Of a stretch of 64,000 nt of DNA, positions 1 to 11,878 are shown piece by piece. Within the stretch, counting starts at the first letter, position 1, and each line of letters starts with the position of its first letter. Both the position numbers and the translations under genes were made by a program. Location of the stretch: NCBI GenBank assembly GCA_948146395.1, contig OX411548.1, positions 63,941,020 through 64,005,019 on the forward strand, given 5' to 3'. Under the pieces are notes generated by a model. The model worked only from the letters and a program-made list of their open reading frames with translations, did no database searches and was not told the origin of the DNA. Source of the DNA: Fragum whitleyi. Lineage: Eukaryota > Mollusca > Bivalvia > Cardiida > Cardiidae.

Positions 1-750
1 ATCAAAGTTTTCGCACAACGACGACAACATCGACGACAACGATGATGACACAATACCCATGATATATATATAATACGTACTTAATGTATTATATGAAAAA
101 AATATCTAACGAGGTTGGGAGAATTGAAATTTGTCGAGGCTCTGCCGAGACAATTATCAATTTTTACAACCGAGTTAGATATTTTTTAATACAATGCACT
201 AAGTACGAATTATATTTATCTTTTAACCTCTTTTGTCTTCTTTTCGTCGATGTTTCTAACAGAAATTTAAGTTTCGAGAAATGACCGCATTATATCATTG
301 TTCAAATTGTTCCAAAAATAACTATGTGATATCATAAAAAAATGGGATGTTATCAAACGGATATTTGTATAGTTATAATATAAGATAGTAATATCTCTGA
401 TTTTCTCCGAAAACAGCCGAGCTGAAAACGTTAAGTATCCATCGAGCAAGATATATATTTAACAAGAGGCAAACACGCATAAAATTTGAAGAGAAGAGTT
501 AAGGTTCTTATACACTGTACTCAGTCTCGATTGGATCTATCCACCTATGAAGTATCGCTAGTCTAGTTTGTATACGTTTTGAACTATGCTCCGGAGAAGA
601 AAGGTCTACGGACGAACCGACGGACCGACAAGTGCAAAGAATAATATCCATTATTCTTCGAAGTGGGCATAATACCCGTATTTCAAAAAATAAAAAATGA
701 ATATAAAAAAAAGGTTTATTAAACAATCGTATGTGTAGTAGGACATGTTT
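1..750. other. no gene recognised; S-family fragment inside
   Basis: AT-rich sequence with short GAC/ATG-rich patches at the start. Bases 386-425 read on the minus strand as the first 40 bases of the S-family Helitron-like element (AGCTCGGCTGTTTTCGG, then GAGAAAATC). Nothing else is recognisable. Confidence 0.4.
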
Positions 751-912
751 TAAGGTAGTGGACCCATTAATAAATCCAATACATTTCGGAAGCAATGATT
801 TTAACAGTGTTAACCAAGGTTTTCTAATGATTTCGTTAGGAAATCGCGGTCAATCTTGTGATAGATCATGTGTTCCGAAATGTTGTGGAACTTTTACGGG
901 TCCACTTCCTTA
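751..912. repeat. F-family palindromic MITE, copy 1
   Basis: 162 bp foldback whose ends are TAAGGTAGTGGACCC and the inverted GGGTCCACTTCCTTA, with TTAA at both edges. The inner arms (TGTTAACCAAGGTTTT and GGAAATCGCGGTCAA) also pair. Shared with copies at 30721 and 55774. Confidence 0.8.
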
Positions 913-1500
913 ATATAGATTTTGATTGCTCTTTAACCCACTATGTTTGTTAAATGATATATGTTACCATTTTCATTACTTCATTGTTAAATTCATATGA
1001 GCTTTTGTACAACAATCTCACACTTGTTTGTTTTTCAATTAAAGTATTCTTGTTACTTTTCATTTACATTTCATTACATTCCATGTATAATCAAAGCACT
1101 GAAAGTACTGATGGTGAACGAACCTGATGGCATTCTAGAGTGATATATTAAATCAATTAGAAAAGAGAAATTATGAATGTAGAAAAGGGGGTATTGTCTC
1201 CGGAAATTTCACTGCAAATTCAAAAAGGGAAAGAGAGGAAATATCCTGTTAGAAAAATATTTGTTAGAATATGAGTTGTTACTCTGTGAAAATTTCTTTT
1301 ACACACTTGAAATAGGTACATTTATTAATTAAACATAAATGGAGAAAACGATTTAATCCTATCTAGAACTGTCTTCAACCTATATCCAATGGTGTTTGTT
1401 TTTACAAAAGTAATTGTTATCATGCTTAAGGTTATTTTAAGTAAATTTGTTGTATTTGTTTTAACTTTTTTTCTTTTTATCTATCTTTGTTTCTTCTCAG

Positions 1501-1544
1501 AGGATGAAAAGGTCTATGTGTACCAACCAAAGAAACACCTATGA
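1501..1544 (+). other. candidate terminal exon (DEKVYVYQPKKHL-stop)
   Basis: It follows a long pyrimidine tract and the acceptor tttcttctcag. From 1503 it reads DEKVYVYQPKKHL and a stop. Two further candidates starting with D-E/H-K follow good acceptors at 1710 and 5813. No upstream exon lies in the window and no family is recognised. Confidence 0.25.
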
Positions 1545-1709
1545 ATATCAGTCAGTCCTGAACTGTACTCATTGTTTGAAGTTATGATTTGTTATCTTAT
1601 TAATAGTTTTTTGAACCATAACCTGAGAGATTCATTTTTATTATATCTGAAGCCAAAACCACTTCAAACGTTGACACTTATGTCGTTATTCAATTTTTTA
1701 ACACTGCAG

Positions 1710-1763
1710 GATGAGAAATATTTAGGTATAGGTCAAAGGTGGTCTAGTGCCCTATTAGTATAA
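1710..1763 (+). other. candidate terminal exon (DEKYLGIGQRW...)
   Basis: It follows the acceptor tttttaacactgcag. It reads DEKYLGIGQRWSSALLV and a stop. Compare with 1501 and 5813. Very short, so chance is a serious alternative. Confidence 0.25.
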
Positions 1764-2668
1764 TTCATAGATAATCTCTTTTTAAGGTTTAGATATGAAA
1801 GTATAACTTTTTATATTAAATAATTACTTCATAGTAAATTGCATACTAAAAGTCTTTATGAATTTTATTTTTGTAACGTAATTTCTACATCAAAAGTGAA
1901 TAAGAATCTTATTCAAGAAGTTCATTTTTTAAAGGGGGGTAATAATTGCATGACTATGTCTATGACTATGTTTAAGTATGATACAATGTTTTTTTTCCCT
2001 CCCGACTTTCTTCCAAATAAGAATTGAGAATCCTTACAATTGTCGGTTTATTTTTTGCACGAGAACATATTGTTTACCTTCAAGAGTTTGGATGCTTGTA
2101 AAATCACTCACTATCGATATCTTATTACAGTATTGCGGCTGATATGAGACTTTTCTGCTCGGAGCTAGTTTTTGCTTAAACTGTAGTTAACCAATTCTAA
2201 AGGTATCATTGGGAAGGATAGAGCCAGTTTTTGTTCATCGATTAAGATTTTTATGATTTCTGCAAAAAACGCAATGACTTTTCCAGAATAATTTAACTAA
2301 ACCCGCCTGTCGAATTGTAAACAAGTGCATGACGGATCTGGTCACCCCGTGACCACGGCAATATCTACTCGTCAATTGGAATGGTATCTAGGGTTGAATT
2401 TTTAGCTATCATTTATTTAATTTTCAAATAGAATTTTGAATTGATATGGTTCTACAGATTGAAAAATGCAAAGTGGAATGGCCTAAATGAAATATCTTCC
2501 GTGCCTCTCGCATTTGGTATTCGGCAATATTCGCTTCTGAAACAGACGAATACGAAACGTTTTCGCTGGGAATAAGTTCACCGAATATTCGAGTGTACCC
2601 TTACAGCCCTACTTCAGCCAATGTAATTTTACAGAAAATTCTTAATAGCGGCGTTCATCCCTATTCAA

Positions 2669-3708
2669 ACTAGAAAGCCATGAATGGCTTGAGTCGCTCC
2701 ACAGGCTTGAAATTCTTGTAAAAGCAGATAAATGTTTTGACTAGATGATTAGATACTTGGGGTTCTACTGATATTGAAAATGATTTTCAAAGTTTCAAGT
2801 ATATAACAGATAGAGAAATGACCTCCGCTATTAAAAGACATATTTTTCATCAAATCAAAATAATTTTTGATAAACTGATAATGGGTCAACCAAAGATCAT
2901 ACCAAAAATGTTTGATTGATATCCATCTGTTACATTCTGAGAAAATGATTTTCATAGTTTCCACTATTTAACATATTGAGAAATGACCTCCACCCATAAA
3001 ATGCATTTTTTTCATCCAATCAAAATAATTTTTGGTAAACTGATAAAGGGTCACTCAAGAATCATTCCAGTGAAATTTGGTTGATATCTAAAAATTAGAT
3101 TCTGAGAAAATGATTTTCAAAGTTTCCACTATATAACATATAGAGAAATGACCTCTGCTAATAAAATGCATATTTTTCATCCAATCACAATGATTTTCTG
3201 TAGACTTTTAAAGGGTCACTCAAGGATCATTCCAGAGAAATTTGGTTGATACCGATCTGTTACATTCTGAGAAAATGATTTTCAAAGTTTCGACTATATA
3301 ACATTTAGAGAAATGACCTCCGCCCATAAAATGCATATTTTCCATCCGATCACAATGATTTTTTGTAGACTGATAAGGGGGTAACCCAAGGATCATTCAT
3401 GTAAAATTTCATTGGTATCCATTGATTAGAATCTGAGAAAACTCACTTTTTACCATATTTGGCAATTAGCCACGCCCATTAAATCCATGTTTTTCATTGG
3501 ATCAAATTTCTTGAACAACTTTGAAAGAGGGTCACCCAAGGATCATTCCTGTGAAGTTTAGTTGAAATCCATCCAGTAGTTTCTGAGGAGAAGAATTTTA
3601 GAAAAGTTTACGACCGGACGCACGCACGCACGCACGCACGGACGGACGGACGCACGACGGACACAACGCCATGACAATAGCCCCAGTGGCTTTCAGCCAG
3701 TGGAGCTA
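2669..3708 (-). mobile_element. D-family Helitron-like (HINE/pearl type) element, copy 1
   Basis: 1.04 kb non-autonomous element. Read on the minus strand it starts TTAGCTCCACTGGC, passes a CCGTCGTGCGTCC-rich stretch, then five tandem units of 165 bp (starts at 2776, 2941, 3106, 3271, 3436), then an inverted copy of the start (GCCTGTGGAGC), a hairpin (AAGCCAT/ATGGCTT) and the end TCTAGT. That end fits the Helitron CTRRT rule. Flanking bases are T and T in this orientation. The order subterminal repeat, tandem core, 3' hairpin is that of Helentron-derived HINE and oyster pearl elements. No open reading frame. Confidence 0.85.
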
Positions 3709-3758
3709 ATAAAAAGTACAAGAAAGGTTGTACATGTAAAACACATGTCGAATCATTC

Positions 3759-3987
3759 TTAACCCTTTCCTGTTTTACAAAATTTTGGACCTGTCCAAAT
3801 TCAAAGGTTTTGCAGACGAAAATTTTAAGTGGATTTAATTTGAAATATAACCATTCATAAGGGTAGAAAATAGTGTGGAAAAAGAAGAAATTGCTTGTCA
3901 GAAGCAATTTCTTCTTTTTTCACAATGTTTTCTCAATCATAAAATCACAGGCACGTAAAAAGCAGGGATTAAACAGCAAAGGGTTAA
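3759..3987 (+). repeat. Q-family TTAA MITE (piggyBac-like), copy 1
   Basis: 229 bp element bounded TTAACCCTTT ... AAAGGGTTAA. TTAA duplications followed by CCC are the piggyBac hallmark. A central hairpin GAAGAAATTGCTT/AAGCAATTTCTTC is present. An inverted copy lies at 36093-36323. Confidence 0.75.
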
Positions 3988-4613
3988 AACCCGTCTCGAG
4001 ACTGACTGTCGCTAGTTGAAAAGTTATGTAAAACCGCGTTACCGTTTCTAATGACACAAGGTGTCTTGATGTGTCATTCGTCTCAAATCGGCCGATTCCT
4101 GTAACCTACATTTAAATCGGAGCCGTCGGAGATCGCCCGAGTATTGCCGAATGTAAGTTCAAGAGGACATGACCTAAATAAACACGTATTTCCGGCTAAT
4201 TACTACAAGTTGCACCAGCGAAGGCTTGGGTCAAAAACATAGTATCTGTCTCTACGGTATTTAGACACAAATTTTGTTTTTGCTTTAAACTCTCGGCAAC
4301 CTTACGCCGATCAAAAATTCCCCTGATAAACATTGCAAGATCATTTTGTGTTTTTCAAGGCGAATTTTCATTATCTTCACTTGATGAAAAATACTAGTAT
4401 CACGCCATCAAAGAAAATAACAGTGATTTTGCGGCGAAAAATATTGAAAGCTACTAAATTGAATTTTAAGAGGCGCTACTTTATTTCAAATGTATTAACA
4501 TCCAACAGGATTTTCCTGACATGGTATATAACACTGGTGAACGACGTTCGTTCACCAAAAAAATAGCACGTTAATATCATACAGTATAAGCCATCGCCAT
4601 GCCTTAGCGTTCT
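3988..4613. other. intergenic, nothing recognised
   Basis: No coding pattern or repeat shared with the rest of the window. Confidence 0.4.
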
Positions 4614-4772
4614 GGGCCCAGTTGTATAAAATATAACCATTGTTAAATTTTTAACCGAAAGTTAATTTAAGGCAATCAGGGTTGTTATTTCAATTGACAC
4701 AATTGTAATAACAACCCTGATTGGTTGAAAATATATATTTAACCAATGGTTATCTTTTATACAACTGGGTGG
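4614..4772. repeat. G-family foldback MITE, copy 1 (intact)
   Basis: 159 bp near-perfect foldback. Ends are CCCAGTTGTATAAAA and TTTTATACAACTGGG; inner arms are AATCAGGGTTGTTATT and AATAACAACCCTGATT. A second copy at 60568-61202 is interrupted by another element. Confidence 0.8.
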
Positions 4773-5639
4773 GGGTGGGGACAGGTCAGCGTTTATAGAA
4801 CGTCTGCGATGGATCTAGGATTTCGTAAAAGTGGGTTCGAATGTACAAAGAGGGTATGAATGTCTTCCTAGTGTTTGAATTTCTGCATGAAAATGACATA
4901 ATAAGGCCACGTAGGACGAGTTTATTTAATCTCCTCGAATCCCCTCATTCTATCGTTTAGTTTTTTCGTTCTACAGCCCTAGCGTGTGATGGGCGGTGAA
5001 TGTAATATATTGTAGTACCGTGTAGCAACTACATATTATAAGATACCCCAGAAAACTTTAAACTATTGCCCTCGTGCCTTCAGCTTATTCAAACTGTAGT
5101 TATGGCGTTTAATTTCAGTTGTGTCCGTCAAAATTCGTGCATTTCCGTTGGCTGAAAAAATGTTTTATGACTCAATAAAAACAATTTTGAATACACTGCT
5201 ATCTATTAAGAATTAATATTTATGATATTGCTTCATTATATAAATCTTTAAGAGATGAAAATACTATTTGTTGATTTAATGGAAGTATGAAAGTAAAAAA
5301 ACCTCACCTCGCTTAGGTATAAATCCGCTTCGCGTATTCATATATTGTGCTCAGGTTTTTAGTTTCATTCATCCATGAAATAAAAATAATAATCTATTCA
5401 TCTCATAAAAAAGATGGCGGATGACTTTTCTCTTTTATTTTTGATTAAGGATATATTTTTGAGTAAGGGAAAAATAAATAATATTGTTCACTAAATTGTT
5501 TTATAATATGACCCACGACGCTGGAGTGAAATAAACCTGTTAATTATTTTGATTTTACACGAGTGTTATTACACAAGTGCAAATGAGTCAAGAACGAAGA
5601 ACAACGTTACTTTTTTGAGAGGAAACGGCGTCTAAATGG
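4773..5639. other. intergenic, nothing recognised
   Basis: AT-rich sequence with no coding pattern. A short direct motif (AATCCGCTTCGCGTATTC) near 5320 is not repeated elsewhere. Confidence 0.35.
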
Positions 5640-5765
5640 ATCAGATGACGTCATTCGAATAAGCTGTAGTTTCGATGGTTATGATTTTTCATCGACAATA
5701 TTTTCGAAAATGGATTTATTTCAATTACGCATTTGCGCAATGTGCGTAATGGCAGTAACGCCCTT
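5640..5765 (+). repeat. J-family MITE fragment
   Basis: Right part of the J family: GAATAAGCTGTAGTTTCGAT, then a stretch ending ACGCATTTGCGCAATGTGCG and AGTAACGCCC. It matches 46310-46431. The left half is absent or too decayed. Confidence 0.6.
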
Positions 5766-5812
5766 ATACAGTATCTTTAACACATGACTTGTTTTCTTTA
5801 TTTTTTCCAGAG

Positions 5813-5926
5813 GATCATAAGGGTTTCACCGCAAAACCCATGCAATTACCAAAAGATTACCCCATGCTTTGGTTCATTTCGTCTGCTATGTGCACAATCA
5901 TTTATAGCTCACCGAACACTTTATAA
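5813..5926 (+). other. candidate terminal exon (DHKGFTAKPMQLPKD...)
   Basis: It follows the strong acceptor ctttattttttccag. From 5813 it reads 37 codons starting DHKGFTAKPMQLPKD, with a hydrophobic stretch (YPMLWFISSAMCTIIYS), before a stop. Its start resembles the candidates at 1501 and 1710. No homologue recognised. Confidence 0.25.
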
Positions 5927-6239
5927 TTACACTCACAAAAGGATTGAGGAAATGATAGTATCAATTACAGGATATAGCAGAAATATAGATAGAAACTTTG
6001 AGAAGAAACGGGGAGAGGGAAATATTGAGAGAAAAAATATGAAAAATCAATATCATTCAGGGAAAAAGACAAATTATTTTCACTTATAAGCACTGGTTGC
6101 CAAAATTAAACATTTAACAATAGGGATTTCGATATTTTTCTCAAAAAGAATCTTGAGGCCAAGTACAAAATGGCCATGAGTGACTGGGCCCCCCGATAGT
6201 CTTTTTCTCTGTACTGAGGCAATTCTATATTTAAAGCCA

Positions 6240-6565
6240 GTTTCGTCCGCATCTCATATCCGCAAACTGTCCCACCAGCGTTACCAATTCACGAGACATA
6301 CTTAGCACAAAAATCTACATTTCGTGGCCCACAATTTTCACACCGAGTCAAATAAATCGTGCAACATACTCCACAAACTGTCCGATCACTATGATTTTAA
6401 AAATTGTGTGCTGACGTACTTTCCAATTCATACTTTGTGTCCGAAAACTGTCCCTCGATAGTAATTTAATCGCGCAACGTACTTTGCACGAGCTCCACAC
6501 TTCGTGTCCGCAAACTGTGTCACCATAGTAATTAAATCGTGCAACGTAGTTTGCACGAGACCCTG
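6240..6565. repeat. degenerate ~67 bp tandem repeat
   Basis: About five diverged units around GTCCGCAAACTGT and AATCGTGCAACGTACTTTGC. The two clearest starts, 6439 and 6506, are 67 bases apart. It runs straight into an A-family palindrome. Confidence 0.6.
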
Positions 6566-6697
6566 CCCTGCGTTCAGGATCGCAAAACAGTGCAAACAGT
6601 TTTCAAAATTGACCCCGCTTTGCACGTACACTTGCGTGCAAAGCCGGGTATGATTGGCAAACTGCTTGCATCGTTTTGTCATCCTGAACGTTGGGCT
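6563..6697. repeat. A-family 130 bp palindrome, copy 1
   Basis: Full-length palindromic MITE. It opens GCCCTGCGTTCAGGAT, has a central CCGCTTTGCACGTACACTTG hairpin, and closes GTCATCCTGAACGTTGGGC. Twelve copies lie in the window. Confidence 0.85.
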
Positions 6698-6805
6698 TAT
6701 CATATAAACTTTTTTTAGTAACAGGTCAGTGATCAAAATCAATTTTACATTGATAATGATCGGAGGTAACGGTTTCTCGAACCATCCTTTTCTTGCGGAT
6801 CAAAA

Positions 6806-6862
6806 GTCATTAAAAATTGCGCACTACCCAATTTGTCCCTTTTTGCCGGACGGGTCACATTT
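6806..6862 (-). repeat. H-family MITE end fragment
   Basis: The minus strand reads GACCCGTCCGGCAAAAAGGG then AATTGGGTAGTGCGC, matching the left end of the H family at 13525 and 33046. Confidence 0.5.
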
Positions 6863-7005
6863 CTGTTTTATGTGTAGATGCAGAACTACAGACAGAGGGG
6901 GTACATTGTATTTTCTATCAAAATATTTCAATAATTATTGCACAAACTCTATGTTGCTGGTACTCATTGAAATCGTCTTGAGTTTCATTTGAATTAAAAA
7001 AAAGA

Positions 7006-7036
7006 CTCTAATAATAATAATAATAATAATAATAAT

Positions 7037-7072
<36 letters not shown>

Positions 7073-7870
7073 AATAATAATGATAATGATAATAATAGTT
7101 ATAATGATGATAATATATCTTTATTTAACGAAGTTTTTTTTTATTAAGACATCATTACAAAACAACATCATAATGATTAGATTATTTATAGGTACATTTT
7201 GCGCGGTGAGCCGTGAAATCTACGTTTTACCGTTAGATTCCCGTGCCATTTAACGATTTAGATAAAACAGGTTTAAGCAACGCTTTAAAAAAGGTTACAA
7301 TTTACCTTCCAAATGAAAGTTTTTGATTGTCTTATATCGTAAGGTTTACTCATACATGTACTTTTTAATTGAAGCAAAGGGATAAGGTTCAAATCCTATC
7401 ACATGCTTTTAATAGATACCCGATATACCTATGGTAATGGACTCGGCGTCTACGTCAGAGCTCAGTTTTGAAAATACACCTATACAATGAGGCCTTCAAA
7501 CAACAATCATGCAAATAATCAAAATTCACAGTCACACTTACAACTAATGGAAAATATTTTCGCATATCCATCAAATTTCGCAAAAGAATAGCAACAATGA
7601 TACTAATTATCAATTATCTGACAGATATTCGTGAAATGACATAGGATTCAATAAACGAAATTATTGCCCGTTAGCCATTAAATATTGTTTTGGTTTTTTT
7701 TTTTAAATTTGGCTAGTTTATATTCTTTTCTTATTTCCACAGGAATCGAGTTCCATAAATTAACGCTAAAATCATGTTACCTAGACTACTTTTGTACGTA
7801 TTCGTTCGAGGCTTTGTTGTGAGAATTAGGTCGTTTTTCGTACTATCACTCCCTCCCCTCGGTTATCTGT
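7006..7870 (-). pseudogene. LINE (non-LTR retrotransposon) 3' end remnant
   Basis: The minus strand ends in AATAAAGATAT followed by a long (ATT)n tail at 7006-7100, a common tail of invertebrate L2/CR1-like LINEs. Upstream, 7678-7785 encodes NLWNSIPVEIRKEYKLAKF and a lysine-rich end with a stop, which is the usual WN-x-(L/I)-P C-terminus of LINE reverse transcriptases. The frame is broken just upstream (stop before HDFSVN). Truncated and dead. Confidence 0.55.
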
Positions 7871-9377
7871 ACCACTGTATAAATTCAAGCTTGATTGGCA
7901 CTCAAAATATTTTCCTTTCTCTAAAGTGTAAAATTTTACGCAGTAAGGAAAATTTGAAAACGTTGCGAACTTTAAAAAAGTGAAAACGTAAAACATGTTG
8001 ATTATTTCGCAAAAGTGTGTAACTTTAGAAAGAAAAGAATTGAGGATTTTTAATTCTATTTTGGTTTTATGTCAGCCACTTAGTTCGTCTATTTACATAA
8101 TTTCTCTTTATTTAGAAAGAAATATTAGACACCTTTTGTATAAAAAGGTCTACATCAAAGCAGAGCAATGGGTTGGTTGTCTCCCTTGAAATACTCCCAA
8201 AGCGGGAAAGGTCCCTTTCAATGGTTACTTTGAATTTTATCGTTATTTCTTTTTTGCACTATAAGTTTTAATGATAAGCTCTAAATCAAATATTGCGCAA
8301 ATCTGATGATTTTTTTTTAACTTTACGTTTGAAAACTTTATCATATTTACGAATTTCATATAAAAGTATTTTGTAAATTGTACTTACAAAAATAAAATTC
8401 GCAACTTCCCCATAGAAACAATGGATGGAATCGAAAGGTCGGAAAGGACCGCTTGCGATTTTGGAGTACTTTAATTTAATCCAAAGAACAAACAAGGGAA
8501 GTAAGACACAAAAGTCTGCCATTGTTTCTATTAGTTCTACCGAAGGTCAGACGAGATATAAGCGAATGCAAGTTTCCCGTCAGCCTGTCTTTCTGTCTGT
8601 GCGTCCGCCCTCCTTTTTCCACGATGAAAAGTCTACACTTTCACCGAAATACTGTAGCACGGATGTTAAAGGAGTGAACGTGTCCCCAAAGGAGTCAATT
8701 TCGATAGAGAACGTTTTGTGAACAAAATCTCGTGGTTTCAGCTAATGGACTTTGTGTTCTGTTTAGTAATCATTTCGTAGACACTATGCCTCTCTTTTAT
8801 AGGGATGTTTTATTTGTAGGGGAAAACCAAAAAACAACAGTCGTCTACCACGGTATATTTATAATAAATGATATATTATTTTGCAACTGGATGTTAAGGC
8901 CAATTAACTTCTATTCTGAGCGAAAATGAAATCTTGACACTTTTGAATTTCCTTCTTTCCCCTCCGTCAATTAAATATGTAATGCAAACCGTATCGTAGA
9001 ATCGGTGTGACCCTATGAATTCTGTAAAATGTGAAGGCCACATACTTTACGTCAATGTGTAGCCCCGAAAACGGAAAACATTGACGTCCCATGTACACCA
9101 TAAACGGGGTTTTTATCTCACAAACGCGTAGCAAAAGTTTACTCGAATAAAGTGGGAAAACAAGAAAAAAAACTTTAAATTTCAAACTGGACACTATTGT
9201 GAACTTGTCGTCACTTCCAAATGAAAATGAGAACACGTTTGCAGAAGTTTTTGATTTATAGGTTTGTTAGCGGTTTTTAGATGTCATAATGTTTTGAAAG
9301 ACATTCAGTTGCAGACGTTGCAGAGATTCACTGCAAAAATTGGAGATTTTTTGTGTAAAACGAGCTTTTGCCGTTTC
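7871..9377. other. intergenic, nothing recognised
   Basis: No exon-like conserved peptide, no shared repeat. Confidence 0.35.
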
Positions 9378-9515
9378 AGGACCGTTTCAACGTGACGTAA
9401 CTGGCGTTGCAGGACCGTTTCAACGTGACGTCACTGGCGTTGCAGGACCGTTTCAACGTGACGTCACTGGTGTCGCGTCAGTGACGTCACGTTGAAACGG
9501 TCCCGCAACGGCAAC
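9378..9515. repeat. 33 bp tandem repeat x3 plus inverted copy, with CRE motifs
   Basis: Three units starting at 9378, 9411 and 9444 read AGGACCGTTTCAACGTGACG then TCACTGGCGTTGC. The next 35 bases are an inverted unit (CAGTGACGTCACGTTGAAAC...). Units 2 and 3 and the inverted unit hold the palindrome TGACGTCA, the consensus CREB/ATF site; unit 1 has TGACGTAA. Confidence 0.85.
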
Positions 9516-10086
9516 TTTTGAGAAATATTTTTACATCAACATCTTAAAGTAGAGAGATGTCTTGTTAGAATGCGGCTGTTATTGTTGTGAAAATCGCTTA
9601 TTTGGGCGGCCAATATACCTCTAGGTAACATAAAATATACCATTTTGTGAAGTTTGCGAAAACGATATTTGATGGTACCTCGACTCCGTTAGAGGTATAA
9701 GACAGATTACTAGCAAGAAAAATTCTTGTTTTAACCTATGCTAAGGTCGTCTTTGACCTTAGATCAATTAAGAAATTAATTCTGTAGAAACGGAATGAAT
9801 AATTTTGTTGGAGATTTTTGAAGTGTCAAGTTTTCATTTTTGCTCAGTATATATGGAGCGGAAGTTCATCAATTTAACAAGGAAAGCTCGGCCAACATTT
9901 TGAAAGATCATGAATTCAGAAAATGTGCGGAACTAAAACGGGCCTTCTACCTGAGATCCTTTCTTGACCATCATGTAGATTAAATAATTTCTTGTTTGTT
10001 TACCTTTTGAATGGACGTTCTTGTGAAACACAACAACAAATTATGGATTACAAGTAAAGAGTCCTTCCAGACAGTTCACAAGCCAT
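9516..10086. other. intergenic; small foldback only
   Basis: TATACCTCTA at about 9610 and TAGAGGTATA at about 9697 could close a small degenerate foldback. Otherwise nothing recognised. Confidence 0.35.
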
Positions 10087-10240
10087 GGCCCGAAAAGCTC
10101 AGTCGGTAGAGTACCGGACTTCAATACGATTGAAGGTCGATCGTGTTGGTTCGATTCCCGGGCTGACACACTGACAAACTAATTGTCTTTCGAATTCGAC
10201 GTTAAACCGAGGTTCCGTTCGTCTGATTAGGCGATATATT
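10087..10240 (+). repeat. tRNA-derived SINE (5' part)
   Basis: A box-like AAGCTCAGTCGGTAGAG and an exact B box GGTTCGATTCC sit 40-50 bases apart, then a non-tRNA body (AATTGTCTTTCGAATTCGAC, then AAACCGAGGTTCCGTTCG). Acceptor and T stems do not pair properly, so it is a SINE head, not a working tRNA. Confidence 0.6.
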
Positions 10241-10707
10241 TTTGAATTTCAAACGAAATAGTGCCATTTAGTAGGCTTAAAATGACGATCGTTAAGGGTA
10301 CTTCTGATGTAGCTACATAGAGCGGAAATCCGTTAACAAAGTAAAAGGTAATAAGTGGACACATTTTTCCAAAATAATTTCTTCAGCTGCAAGTTTTTGG
10401 AAAATCCGGCGATTGTGTAATATGATGAAATGGTTGAAGTTTATTTTGCACTGGAATGAACGGTGTAAGTAAGCAGGGTTTGAATACAATCAATTTAAAA
10501 CTTTAAAAGCAATTTGTTATTTCGAAACAAGCAATCGTTAACCCCAAAAAACATTATAAGGGAAATAACTAGTCTGGTCTTATTGACGTATAACGAAGAA
10601 TGGTCACATTTGCCTCCCTTTAGCCAACCGAGTTTGGTTTATTCCGAGGACTTTCCACATCAACAGTATCCATGTCTAACGTGACACATTACACTATAAT
10701 AACCACC

Positions 10708-10834
10708 CCTGAGTTCAGGATGACAAAACGATGCAAACTGTCTGCAAATTATACCCAGATTTGCCCAGAAGTGCACTTGCTTGCAAAGCGGGGTATAAAT
10801 GGCAAACAGTTATTATCGTTTTATCATCTTTAAT
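10708..10834. repeat. A-family 130 bp palindrome, copy 2
   Basis: Decayed copy; TTCAGGATGACAAAACGATG at the left, TATCGTTTTATCATCTTTAA at the right. Confidence 0.75.
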
Positions 10835-10943
10835 TAACTGGTGAGGTGTTAGAAATGTCTTTCTGATCGGACTGCACAGACCCCTTTTATTGTTTTTGTT
10901 GTTTGTCTCATGCTTCATACTTTTTGTAAATGCCATCTTTCAC

Positions 10944-11227
10944 AGTCCGCTTGTTTTTGGAATAAACCCGAGGTATTGTAATCACTTTAAGTTCGTTGGC
11001 GCTGGTGTTGGCGTTGCATTGACAAACTTAGACTTTGGTCATATCTTTGTTAAGATATCTCTTTGTGAACTTGGTATTCCTGCTCATCATCCCAGAGCTA
11101 TCCAAACTATCAAGGGGGATAAATCTTGAAGCTTTTTTGTAAGAGTGATGTTCCTGTTTCGACTTGATCTTATTGCTTTATCTAGCACCTGAAGCCAAGC
11201 GTTAGCCCGTAGGCGATACTCTTGTTT
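10944..11227 (+). mobile_element. S-family Helitron-like element, copy 1
   Basis: Body AAACCCGAGGTATTGTAATC, GTTGGCGTTG and ATCAAGGGGGATAA, ending CCGTAGGCGATACTCTTGTT. Its 5' end is degraded. It aligns with copies at 23879, 33453 and 43716. The end CTCTTGT follows a weakened hairpin. Confidence 0.65.
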
Positions 11228-11441
11228 CTCTTTTACAAGACTTCAATATCATTGAATGCCTATTAGCAAAATAGCTTACAAGTTGAACAACAAGTAACAA
11301 GAGAATCAAGATCTAGATCTTTTTCCGGGATTATAAGATGACTTATATCAATATCCATTCCGAGTTATAGTCACACTATCTCCGTATCGAAAGTATCGGG
11401 GCATATTTTACCGTTGTCAATCGGCTGTCTGTGTAATACAC

Positions 11442-11505
11442 CACCACCACCACCACCACCACCACCACAACAACAACAACAACAAGAACAACAGCAAACA
11501 ACTAC
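11442..11505. repeat. (CCA)n/(CAA)n microsatellite
   Basis: Nine CAC/CCA triplets followed by an impure CAA/CAG tract. Confidence 0.9.
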
Positions 11506-11878
11506 AACAAAAAATCAAATACTTTGAAAAACATATTCAAGCTACAATGCCCTCATTTTTCATGATTAGAGAATTCATCAATACGTAAATGCAGATACCA
11601 ATGTCAAGGTCATATGACAAGGTCAACGCCATCTGTCTAGGTCAAGGCTTTGAAAATAAATGCTGTTTAGGGGGACATCTTTTTTCGCTTTCTTTCGTCT
11701 GAAAGAAAAAAAAAAAAGTTTTGAACTATTTAGAGCATATCCAAACACTCGCATCGAATATGAGGGGAAAAACTAACAAAACTATGGAACCAAAGCCACT
11801 TTGGTTATCGGGCTAAGCACATTGTCTACGAAAGCAAAGGTCAGTCGAGGCCCTCTATTTTGAATCACGCAATAGGTA

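Larger units (their letters stand above)
913..2668. other. intergenic, no feature beyond two candidate exons
   Basis: AT-rich sequence. Apart from the two candidate terminal exons listed separately, I see no coding pattern, RNA gene or repeat shared with the rest of the window. Confidence 0.4.

Noticed and set aside
2669..3708. Coding repeats in the D-element core
   Set aside because: All frames are broken in each 165 bp unit and the frame is not kept between units; the period is divisible by three only by coincidence.
10087..10168. Functional tRNA gene
   Set aside because: A and B boxes are present but the acceptor and T stems do not pair and a SINE body follows. The same applies at 29609, 41419 and 52631.
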